64,000 nucleotides of DNA from Nocardia aurea (GTDB lineage: Bacteria > Actinomycetota > Actinomycetes > Mycobacteriales > Mycobacteriaceae), in the NCBI RefSeq assembly GCF_003123685.1, contig NZ_QCYJ01000115.1:216598-280597 (forward strand), in the 5' to 3' direction. Below the pieces are notes generated by a model. The model saw only the letters and a program-made list of their open reading frames with translations, did not search any database and was not told the origin of the DNA. Within the stretch, counting starts at the first letter, position 1; every line of letters begins with the position of its first letter. This document shows, one piece after another, positions 8,296 to 15,862 of this stretch. The translations under genes and the position numbers were made by a program.

Positions 8296-8958
8296 ATGGT
8301 CTCCCCTCTTCGCCTGCACGCCGACGAGCGTGTCGAACGCCGCGCGAACCGCCTCGACCCGCAGACCGTCGAAGTCCCGACCAGGACCGCGCCGGTGCGC
8401 GAGGCGCCGCTGCCGACCTCAGGCAAATATCCACCGCTGTTCGCGGTGATGGGGGCACACGGTGGCGCGGGGACCTCCACCCTCGCCCGCTGGTGGGCGC
8501 CTGCCGCTGATACCGGCTCGGCGTGGCCCGCCTCCACGGCCACCACGCAACGGGTGATCGTCGCCGCCCGAATGTGTATCCCCGGACTGGCCGCCGCGGC
8601 CGAGCGGCTGCGGGAATGGCACGCGGGACTCGCTCCCGACGGTGTCACGGTGATCGGGCTCGCGTTGACCGCGGCACGGCCGGGGAAGGTTCCCGTGGCG
8701 GTGCGCCGGTACCGCAGCGTGATCGCCGAGCTGGTCGATGTGGTCTACGAGATCGGCTGGCACGACGAACTCGTGGTCACCGAACTGGTCGACCTCGCTC
8801 AATTCACACCCTTCGATCCTGCCCCGGCGCGGCGCCGCGTGCGACTGCGTGAGGCCGTCCCCGCTGACGTGCACTCTGCCGGGCACCAGATCATCACCCG
8901 ACTCGCGGCCGACCGTGGACCGGTTGCCGCACAGCAGAATTCGGAGACAACCTCATGA
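8296..8958 (+). CDS. ParA/MinD-like P-loop protein, reduced
   Basis: 220 residues starting three bases after the previous stop. AVMGAHGGAGTSTLARWW (~50-67) is a deviant Walker A motif of the ParA/MinD type. The following segments fit a shortened SIMIBI fold, but the switch and Walker B regions are weak (VTVIGLALTAARPGKV may be the remnant). No DNA-binding domain is seen. Such small ATPase-like proteins occur in actinobacterial conjugation operons. A role in positioning the secretion machine is possible but not shown by the sequence. Confidence 0.6.
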   Translation: MVSPLRLHADERVERRANRLDPQTVEVPTRTAPVREAPLPTSGKYPPLFAVMGAHGGAGTSTLARWWAPAADTGSAWPASTATTQRVIVAARMCIPGLAAAAERLREWHAGLAPDGVTVIGLALTAARPGKVPVAVRRYRSVIAELVDVVYEIGWHDELVVTELVDLAQFTPFDPAPARRRVRLREAVPADVHSAGHQIITRLAADRGPVAAQQNSETTS

Positions 8959-9239
8959 GCACCATCGCGGCGGTGACCGTGCTGGCCCAAGATATCAAGG
9001 TCACACCGACGGTGCCTCCCGGGGCGCCTCAGTTGCTGAACCTGGTCAACTATCTGTCCTGGATCGTCATGCTCGCCGGGATCGCCGCTCTGATCTACGC
9101 GGGCGGGAAATTCGGGTGGGAACGCTTCCACGGCGGAGCGATCGAATCCCCCAAGATCATCCTCGGCGCCCTGGTCGGCGGGATCATCGCCACCGGCGCC
9201 GGGGGCATCATGAACGCCGTCGTCACCGGCGGTACATAA
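8955..9239 (+). CDS. Small two-helix membrane protein, pilin/VirB2-like
   Basis: 94 residues, ATGA overlap with the ATPase-like gene. It has two hydrophobic helices (~35-53 and ~72-90) separated by a short loop (GGKFGWERFHGGAIESPK). The size, two helices and place before a TrbL/VirB6-like and a VirB4-like gene match VirB2/TrbC-type pilin or core subunits, though no signal cleavage site is evident. A family assignment would need a profile search. Confidence 0.55.
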   Translation: MSTIAAVTVLAQDIKVTPTVPPGAPQLLNLVNYLSWIVMLAGIAALIYAGGKFGWERFHGGAIESPKIILGALVGGIIATGAGGIMNAVVTGGT

Positions 9240-9241
9240 CG

Positions 9242-9544
9242 ATGCGCGCGCACACCGACCAGCCGACCACCACCGGCCTCGGCGCTGGCCACGGCCGGGA
9301 GACCGTGATCGACGCCGCCAAACAACTGCCTACGCAAGTTCTTTCGCCGCTGACCCAACTGTTGGGTTACCTCGCCTGGTGTGTGCTGCTGCTGTGCATA
9401 GCCCGCGCGGTCTGGGTCGGCGGGCTCCTCGCGATCCGCAGCTACCGCGAGGAAAGCATCGAAGGACTCCTCGGCGCCCTGCTCGGTGCGGCGCTGCTCG
9501 GCTCGGCCAGCTCGCTGGCCCTGGCTGTCCTGCCCTCCACCTGA
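9242..9544 (+). CDS. Small membrane protein of the secretion operon
   Basis: 100 residues from ATG 9242, two bases after the previous stop. An N-terminal hydrophilic part of ~40 residues precedes two hydrophobic helices (LLGYLAWCVLLLCIARAVWV and LLGALLGAALLGSASSLALA). It resembles its neighbour at 8955 in size and layout and may be a second subunit of the same membrane ring. No recognised family. Confidence 0.55.
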   Translation: MRAHTDQPTTTGLGAGHGRETVIDAAKQLPTQVLSPLTQLLGYLAWCVLLLCIARAVWVGGLLAIRSYREESIEGLLGALLGAALLGSASSLALAVLPST

Positions 9545-10212
9545 TGTCGAGGAGAAGACCGACTGTGCATCCCGACCGAATCGACCGCTGGGGCGTGATC
9601 GTCGTGATCGCGTTCACCGGCCCCCTCGCCGCCGCGGCCCTGCTCGGCTGCGGCACCGACACCCCCAACCAGGACCACACCACGACAACCGTCGATGCCG
9701 CCCGCACACCACCCACCGGCATCCGATGGTGGCCCTTCCAAGGCGTGGACCTGCCGGTGACCAACCAGGGACCACGCACCATCGAAGGGGCAGTCGCCTC
9801 GGGATTCGATCACTCGCCCGCCGGTGCCGCAGTCGCCGCGATCCAGGCGACAGTGCGGACCTCGATCGCCACCGACGGCCAATGGCCCCAGATCGGTGCC
9901 CGCATGCTCGCCCCCGGACCCGCCCGAGACGTGTGGGCCGTGGCCCGCGCACAGATCTCGATCACCGCCCCCATCGTCGACGGCGCACCGAAAATCCTGG
10001 GCTACGTCCTGAGCCGATACACCCTCGACGCCAGCGAAGTCGACATCTACAGCCTGCATCCGGACAACTCACTGACCCTCAACCACACCACCGTGCTGTG
10101 GCAACACGACGACTGGCGACTCGCTTTACCCGACACCGTCAGCGCGACCGCGCCGCCGGTGGCTGCTGTCGCGGTGACACCGCCGGACCTCGTCGTACTC
10201 ACGCAGCGCTGA
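9544..10212 (+). CDS. Lipoprotein of the secretion operon, paralogue of 10227
   Basis: 222 residues; ATG 9544 shares its A with the previous stop. A basic start and hydrophobic stretch end in a lipobox-like A-A-L-L-G-C (~36), so it is probably a lipoprotein. The mature domain contains GPRTIEGAVASGFDHSPAGA followed by AVAAIQATVRTS and a final W-x-H-D-D-W-R-L-A-L-P segment. The next gene repeats this pattern. The tandem pair is probably exposed outside the membrane as part of the transfer channel; function unassigned. Confidence 0.6.
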   Translation: MSRRRPTVHPDRIDRWGVIVVIAFTGPLAAAALLGCGTDTPNQDHTTTTVDAARTPPTGIRWWPFQGVDLPVTNQGPRTIEGAVASGFDHSPAGAAVAAIQATVRTSIATDGQWPQIGARMLAPGPARDVWAVARAQISITAPIVDGAPKILGYVLSRYTLDASEVDIYSLHPDNSLTLNHTTVLWQHDDWRLALPDTVSATAPPVAAVAVTPPDLVVLTQR

Positions 10213-10226
10213 AAGGACTCAGCCAC

Positions 10227-11021
10227 ATGCGTTCCTATCGGCCCTTGATCATCGCCTTCGTCGCGATCACCGCTGTCGTTGTGGCTGTGTTCGTGCTGAC
10301 CATCACCCGCGACTCCGACCACGAGCAGACCGCGCCCAGCATCCCCGCGACATCTCCGGCTGCGGTGAAGCCGAGTCCGTCCGAATCAGTGTTGCCGCCG
10401 GGCACGGATCTGTTCGGCAACCGCCTCGAGGTTCCCGGCATCGAATCCGGAGTCGCGGTACCGCAGATGATTGCCGGTCGGCCGGACCCGGGTAGTCCCG
10501 ACTATCTGAGCACTGCGCCCGCTGGTCTGCGCTGGCAGCGCGGCTGGAGTGGCGCGGCGATGCCGATCTCGAGCAGCGACGGGCCCACCACGATCCGTGA
10601 CGGCATCGCGACCGGATTCGCCCGCACGCCGCAGGGCGCGGCCCTGGCCGCAGCCGATGCCTTGGCTCGCGCGCTCGCCGCACCTGAACCGGTGTGGCAG
10701 CAGGTGGTGCGCGACCGCTACTACGGCGGCGGAACTCTATTGCTGGATCGGTTCGCCCGCTCCCGCGAACGCACCCGAGACGCGGGCCGTTACGTTGTGG
10801 TCCCCGACGGCGTCCGTGTCCGGTCCGGCTACCGCGACGATCTCGCCGTGGTCGAGTTCGCCGCCCGTGACGATCTCGGGTACCGGGTCGCGACCTGGCC
10901 GATGGCCTGGATCGAGGGTGACTGGCGCGTCCGCGTGCCCGCCGACATCGAAACCCTCTGGGGGCCAGGTACTTACGTCACCAACCTCGCAGGATTCGGC
11001 TCGTGGAAGACCGTGTCATGA
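10227..11021 (+). CDS. Membrane-anchored secretion-operon protein, paralogue of 9544
   Basis: 264 residues from ATG 10227 with AAAGGA upstream. One N-terminal transmembrane helix (~8-27), a Ser/Pro linker, then the domain GLRWQRGWSGAAMPISSSDG, GPTTIRDGIATGFARTPQGA and AALAAADALARAL, ending WIEGDWRVRVPAD. This matches the order of blocks in the preceding lipoprotein, so the two are tandem paralogues, one lipid-anchored and one helix-anchored. Likely extracytoplasmic. Confidence 0.62.
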   Translation: MRSYRPLIIAFVAITAVVVAVFVLTITRDSDHEQTAPSIPATSPAAVKPSPSESVLPPGTDLFGNRLEVPGIESGVAVPQMIAGRPDPGSPDYLSTAPAGLRWQRGWSGAAMPISSSDGPTTIRDGIATGFARTPQGAALAAADALARALAAPEPVWQQVVRDRYYGGGTLLLDRFARSRERTRDAGRYVVVPDGVRVRSGYRDDLAVVEFAARDDLGYRVATWPMAWIEGDWRVRVPADIETLWGPGTYVTNLAGFGSWKTVS

Positions 11022-12490
11022 CAACGACGGTCTACGCGTTCCCGGCCAATGGTCTCGGGCGAGAGCAACTGGTGCCGGATGTCTGTGACGTTCCGCTGGG
11101 CCCGCAGCAGGCGTGCGAACAACTCGGACAGGCCGCGCAAGACGCAGCGGGTTCGGTGATCGATGAGCTCAGCGACGCAATGGCCAAGGGATTCGCATTC
11201 CTCTTGCGGCTCGCGATCGGCTGGTGGACGGATCTGCCCGCACCTGAGCTCACTGCGGCCGGAGGAGAACCCGGTCCAGCGCTGATGGTTATTCGCGACT
11301 ACAGCGGTGGGCTGCAAGTGCTGTTGCTCACGACCGGGATCATATTCGCTGCCGCGCGTCTGGCGTTGGCCAAACGCGGAGGGGTCGCGGGCGAAGCGCA
11401 AGAGAGCTTCCTGATGCTCGCCCGCGCCGTGTTCGCGTCGATGGTCTTCGCCGCAGTGATCACCCTCGGTACTCGCGCGGGCGATCAGTTCGCGGACTGG
11501 GTGATCTTCGATGCCAGCCGCGGTGACCTGACCGGAGCTGTCGACCGTGTCACCCAAATAGACAGCTCGACAGTCGGGCTGGGGTCGGGCCTGCTGTTGG
11601 TGGTCGCGCTGCTCGGGGTGATCAGCACACTGGTCCAACTCGTGATGCTGGTGATCCGCCAAGCCCTGCTGATCCTCGTGGTCGCGGTGATCCCGCTCGC
11701 CGCTGCGGCATCGGGGACCGGCCCGGGGTCGCAGGCATACAAGAAACTTCTGTCCTGGTCGTTGGCATTCGTGCTCTACAAACCCGTCGGCGCACTCGTC
11801 TACGCGATCGCCTTCACCGTCATCGGCACCGAGAAACAGACCGATCCACAACAGATCTTGCTCGGACTGATCCTGCTGGTGATGGCCGTGGTCGTGCTTC
11901 CCGCGTTGGTGCGCCTGGTCGCTCCGGCGGTCGCCACCCTCGGCGGCGGCGGTGGAGCCACCGCCGTCATGGCCGGTGGTCTCGCCGGCGTCGCGATGGG
12001 CTCAGCGGGGGAGAGCGGCGGCGCACGCAAGGTCAGCGAAGGCGAAAACGCCCCGGGCGGCACGGGCACCGGAGACGGCGGCGGTGGAGGAAGCGGCGGG
12101 AGCGGTCCACCTCCTGGCGGGGGTGGCCGTCCGATGAGCGGAGGCAGCGGCGCATCCGACGAAGGTTCGCCAGGAAGCGGCAGCTCGAGCCTCGACAGCG
12201 GGGGCGGCAACGGTGGCAGCAGGACCAGTGGCGGTACTGCCAGGCCCAGCTCCGCGGTGGGCAAGACCTCGGAAGGCTCCGGCGCTGGCGCTGCTGCGGG
12301 CTCCGGTGGTGAGGCCGGTGGCGCTTCCAGTGCTGCTGCTGGTGGTGTGGCCGGTGCGGCGATGATGGCGGCACAAGCAGTCAAAGACGCGGGTACACAA
12401 GCTGTTTCCGCTGTCGAAGCGCAAACCGCCGATGCCGCTGAGGGTGGCTGGAACGCGGATTCGCTGAGCCCGGGGGAGGTGCGGCGGTGA
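11018..12490 (+). CDS. TrbL/VirB6-like polytopic membrane protein with glycine/serine-rich tail
   Basis: 490 residues; ATG 11018 overlaps the previous stop (ATGA). After an ~60-residue outer segment with two Cys (DVCDVPLGPQQACEQ) there are several transmembrane helices between ~95 and ~310, including a paired LVQLVMLVIRQALLILVVAVIPLAAA segment. A low-complexity Gly/Ser tail of ~150 residues follows. This is the layout of TrbL/VirB6-type channel components of conjugation systems. It is followed directly by the SCO6880-like and VirB4-like genes. Confidence 0.75.
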   Translation: MTTTVYAFPANGLGREQLVPDVCDVPLGPQQACEQLGQAAQDAAGSVIDELSDAMAKGFAFLLRLAIGWWTDLPAPELTAAGGEPGPALMVIRDYSGGLQVLLLTTGIIFAAARLALAKRGGVAGEAQESFLMLARAVFASMVFAAVITLGTRAGDQFADWVIFDASRGDLTGAVDRVTQIDSSTVGLGSGLLLVVALLGVISTLVQLVMLVIRQALLILVVAVIPLAAAASGTGPGSQAYKKLLSWSLAFVLYKPVGALVYAIAFTVIGTEKQTDPQQILLGLILLVMAVVVLPALVRLVAPAVATLGGGGGATAVMAGGLAGVAMGSAGESGGARKVSEGENAPGGTGTGDGGGGGSGGSGPPPGGGGRPMSGGSGASDEGSPGSGSSSLDSGGGNGGSRTSGGTARPSSAVGKTSEGSGAGAAAGSGGEAGGASSAAAGGVAGAAMMAAQAVKDAGTQAVSAVEAQTADAAEGGWNADSLSPGEVRR

Positions 12491-13959
12491 CCGCGCGCAT
12501 GTATGGGCGGTGGGAACGTCCGCGTTCGGCGGGGTTCTTCGGGTTGACGTGGGGTGTGTCGATGCTCGGGCTCGGGTTGGTGATCGTGGTGATGGCCGGG
12601 TTCATGCTCACCCGCTCATTGACCACCGCGCTCGGGTTGATCGTGGCCGCCGCGGCGGTGTTCACGCCGTTGGCGATTACCGTCAACGGCCGCACCGGTT
12701 GGGAACTGGCGCTGCTGCGTGTGCAGTTCGCTGCGGCGCGGTCGCGTGGTGAGCATCTGTATCGCTCGGGCCGCTTCGCTCGCATACCGGGTGTCGCGAA
12801 ATTGCCTGGTTTGTTGGCGGATTCGCGGCTCAGTGAGTACGAGACCGCGGGTGGTCGTCGTTTCGGGATGCTGCATATCCGCCGTTCGGATCATTACACG
12901 GTGGTGTTGCGGGTGATCCCGCGTGGCAAGGAGTTGGTCGATCAGTCCCAGATTGATGCGTGGGTGGAGGGGTACGGGCAGTTCCTGGCGACCCAGAGCC
13001 GTGGCGGGGAAGTGGTCGCGGTGACCGCGGTGCTGGACAACGTCGTCGAAACCCGCCTCAAACAATCCGGAGAAGTCACCCGCCTGGTTCGTCCGGACGC
13101 CCCGGAGTTCGCGCGGGCGGTGATGGGAGAGGCCGCCGCCGATATCGGTGGGGTGGGGGTGCGGATCGAGGCGCGGATCGCGATCACCTACCGCGCGATC
13201 GGCAAAGGCCGCGTGCGCCGCGACGAAGCCGAACAAGCCCGCGAAACAGGGCAACGCCTCCAAGGCGTCCTGTCCCAACTCGCGCGCGCCGGCCTGCCCG
13301 CCACACCGCTGCAGGCGTGGGAAGTCCTGGCGTTGGTCCGCACCCGCTACGACCTGGCCTCCCAACGCGACGTGGAAGCCGCTGGCGCGCAGTTGGTGCG
13401 GACGCAGTCCTGGGATTCGGTCGGCCCGATCGCCCACGTGGACGGGTGGGATCACTACCTGCACGACGGCGCGCGGTCGATCACCTGGGAAATGGACGCC
13501 GCCCCCCGAGGCGCGGTCATGGAAACCGTCCTGGAAGAACTCCTGCGCCCCCGCGCCGATGTCCCCCGCAAACGGGTCGCGATCGTCTACCGCCTGCACT
13601 CAGCAGCCGAGGCGACCTCGTTGGTCGATTCCGACTTCCGTGACGCGGTCGCTGCTGAGCAGACCGAGCGCGGTATCGCCAGTGCTTCGGCGCGGATCCG
13701 GGTCGGCAATACCCAGGCCGCCCGGGAGGAGCAGGCCCGTGGTGCGGGGTTGACCCGGTTCGGGGTGTTGGTGACGGTGACCGATCACCTCGACGGTGAT
13801 TTGCCGGGGATCGAGGCGTCGGTCAAGGCGATGAGCGCGGCGTCGCGGTTGAGTGTGCGCCGCTGCTACGGCTCCCAAGCCGCCGCCTTCGCCGCGAGCT
13901 TGGGCATCGGGCTGGTCCTGCCCGAGCACACCTCCATCTCCAAGCGGGTGACGGCATGA
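12487..13959 (+). CDS. SCO6880-like type IV secretion protein (VirB3/VirB4 N-terminal-like)
   Basis: 490 residues from GTG 12487 (GTGA overlap). Two adjacent transmembrane helices (~18-60) are followed by a large cytoplasmic alpha/beta region with GVAKLPGLLADSRLSEYE, then FGMLHIRRSDHYTVVLRVIP and CYGSQAAAFAASLGIGLVLP. This order is that of the actinobacterial SCO6880 family, always next to a VirB4/TraC-like ATPase; it supplies the membrane and N-terminal part that VirB4 carries itself in other systems. No P-loop is present. The gene overlaps the ATPase gene, implying a fixed ratio. Confidence 0.8.
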   Translation: MTARMYGRWERPRSAGFFGLTWGVSMLGLGLVIVVMAGFMLTRSLTTALGLIVAAAAVFTPLAITVNGRTGWELALLRVQFAAARSRGEHLYRSGRFARIPGVAKLPGLLADSRLSEYETAGGRRFGMLHIRRSDHYTVVLRVIPRGKELVDQSQIDAWVEGYGQFLATQSRGGEVVAVTAVLDNVVETRLKQSGEVTRLVRPDAPEFARAVMGEAAADIGGVGVRIEARIAITYRAIGKGRVRRDEAEQARETGQRLQGVLSQLARAGLPATPLQAWEVLALVRTRYDLASQRDVEAAGAQLVRTQSWDSVGPIAHVDGWDHYLHDGARSITWEMDAAPRGAVMETVLEELLRPRADVPRKRVAIVYRLHSAAEATSLVDSDFRDAVAAEQTERGIASASARIRVGNTQAAREEQARGAGLTRFGVLVTVTDHLDGDLPGIEASVKAMSAASRLSVRRCYGSQAAAFAASLGIGLVLPEHTSISKRVTA

Positions 13960-15671
13960 CCACAAACAAGAACCCACGCCGCGATGGACGGACCGAGATG
14001 GTCGCGGGAGTGCGCGTGTTGACCACTGCCGCGCGGGCTGCGGCGGAGGGCGCCGCGGCCCGGCCTGGACTACGTGGTTGGTGGGCCAGGGCGGCGATAT
14101 CGTCTGATGATCATCGTCGGGCCACGCTCGCCCGCCGCACCGAGACCGGTGGTGCGGGTGATGGCTTCGTCCGATCGACCGTCGAGCTCACCGACCGCGG
14201 CTATCGCGGGCCGGGCGGCGGACGCGCTTCCGTCGTCCCGGCGACTCCGGAATGGCGTGCCACCACCGCCCAGGTCGTCGGGTTGTGGCCTTTCGCGGTC
14301 GGTGCCAGCGCCCCGACGGTCGGGACCCCGGTCGGGTCGCATTACATCACCGGTGCGCCGGTGCATTTCGACCCGATGTCCTGGTTTCTGAAAGGGTTCA
14401 TCACCGCCCCGATCGCGTTCGTGCTGGCGCTCAACGGGTTCGGCAAATCTAGCCTGATCCGTCGGATGGTGACCGGTGCGGTCGCGGCGGGGGAGACGGT
14501 GCTGTGCATGGGCGACACCAAACCCGACTACCGCGACCTCGTGCAGCGCCTCGGTGGACAGGTCGTCGATGTCGGTTACGGGCACGGCACCGTCAACCCG
14601 CTCGATGTCGGTGCGCTGGGCACGATCGTGGAGCGGCTCACCGATCCGGATCAGCGTCGCCAGGTCACCGCTCGGGTCGAGGCCGGTCAGATCAACGTGG
14701 TCGCCGGACTGATCGAGTTGGTGCGTGGTTCGCGGGTGGCGGACTACGAAGAAGTCTTGATCGCTGCCGGGCTGCGGGAGCTGTACGGCCCGGAGACCGG
14801 GTTCAGCTACGAGCAGCCCCCGCTGCTGCAAGACCTCCTGGACGTGATCTCGACCGGCGGTGACCGGTTACGGCGTTTCGCCGAGGAAGACGACGAATAC
14901 ACCTACCGTGCCAGCACCAAAACCCTGCGGCGGTCGTTGCGGGCGCTGGTGGAGGGCCCGTTCGGGGCGATCTTCAACGGCCCCACCAGCACTCGCCTGA
15001 ACCTGGACAGTCCGGCGGTGTGTGTGGATGTGTCCCGGATTCCCGAGGGCGACACCAAACTCCTGGCCGCGGTGTTGATGGTCTGCTGGTCGGAGGGTTT
15101 CGGCGCTGTCGCCGCCGCCCACGCGCTCTCCGATGCCGGATTGCAGCCGCCGCGCACCTTCGAGGTCGTCATGGACGAGATCTGGCGCGTGCTCGGGGTC
15201 GGTGAATTCATGGTCGACCGCGTCGACGCGCTAACCCGCCTCAACCGCACCCTGGGCACCGGGCTGATCATGTGCTCGCACACGATCAAGGACCTCGCCG
15301 CGTTCGACTCCCCAGCGGCACAAGCCAAAGCGCTGGGGTTCTTCGAACGCGCCCGCGCCAAGATCATCGGCCCCGTCGGCCCGGAAGAGATCAACCGCCT
15401 ACGCACTGCGGTCGGCATCACCGACACCGAAAAACTCCTGGTGACCTCCTGGGCGGCACCGCGTCCACCCACCGACGACGACCTCGATCCGTCACGTCGT
15501 GAAACCCCACCCGGCACGGGGTGCTTCCTGCTGAAAACCGGAGAAGCCGCCGAACCCGGAATCCCGTTCCGTATGGAATTCACAGCCTCGGAGCGGAATA
15601 CCGACATCCACAACACGAATCGCCGCTTTCAGGGCCTGCCGGGCTCCGATGAAGAGGGGTCGAGGCGGTGA
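13956..15671 (+). CDS. VirB4/TraC-like conjugation ATPase
   Basis: 571 residues, ATGA overlap with the SCO6880-like gene. Walker A is LNGFGKSSL (~159-167) and Walker B is FEVVMDEIWRVLGVG (~405). A RecA-like core with the TGLIMCSHTIKDL segment lies between Walker B and the C-terminus. VirB4-type ATPases power assembly of the transfer channel and pilus. The N-terminal ~110 residues lack the usual VirB4 N-domain, which the preceding protein probably provides. Confidence 0.85.
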   Translation: MTTNKNPRRDGRTEMVAGVRVLTTAARAAAEGAAARPGLRGWWARAAISSDDHRRATLARRTETGGAGDGFVRSTVELTDRGYRGPGGGRASVVPATPEWRATTAQVVGLWPFAVGASAPTVGTPVGSHYITGAPVHFDPMSWFLKGFITAPIAFVLALNGFGKSSLIRRMVTGAVAAGETVLCMGDTKPDYRDLVQRLGGQVVDVGYGHGTVNPLDVGALGTIVERLTDPDQRRQVTARVEAGQINVVAGLIELVRGSRVADYEEVLIAAGLRELYGPETGFSYEQPPLLQDLLDVISTGGDRLRRFAEEDDEYTYRASTKTLRRSLRALVEGPFGAIFNGPTSTRLNLDSPAVCVDVSRIPEGDTKLLAAVLMVCWSEGFGAVAAAHALSDAGLQPPRTFEVVMDEIWRVLGVGEFMVDRVDALTRLNRTLGTGLIMCSHTIKDLAAFDSPAAQAKALGFFERARAKIIGPVGPEEINRLRTAVGITDTEKLLVTSWAAPRPPTDDDLDPSRRETPPGTGCFLLKTGEAAEPGIPFRMEFTASERNTDIHNTNRRFQGLPGSDEEGSRR

Positions 15672-15862
15672 TACCGATGCAACCAATATCGAAGCGTCCG
15701 AACGCGTTTCACGACCACGGTGCCGAGAGTCGAACCCTGTCCCCTGCCTGCGCCCGCAGCATACCTCTGGCCACCGACCGGCGGGCGGAACACCTTCTGC
15801 GGCAGGGGTGGAGCCATTCGCACGTTCAACCGAGCCGCCAGCTTTGTGAGGAGAAAGTCGCT

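Noticed and set aside
12041..12330. Gly/Ser-rich stretch as a possible separate repeat element or silk-like protein
   Set aside because: It is the in-frame low-complexity tail of the TrbL/VirB6-like protein.
15672..15862. A possible reverse-strand tRNA because of a GGTTCGACTC-like stretch
   Set aside because: The T-arm stem does not pair and no matching anticodon arm or acceptor stem can be built around it.
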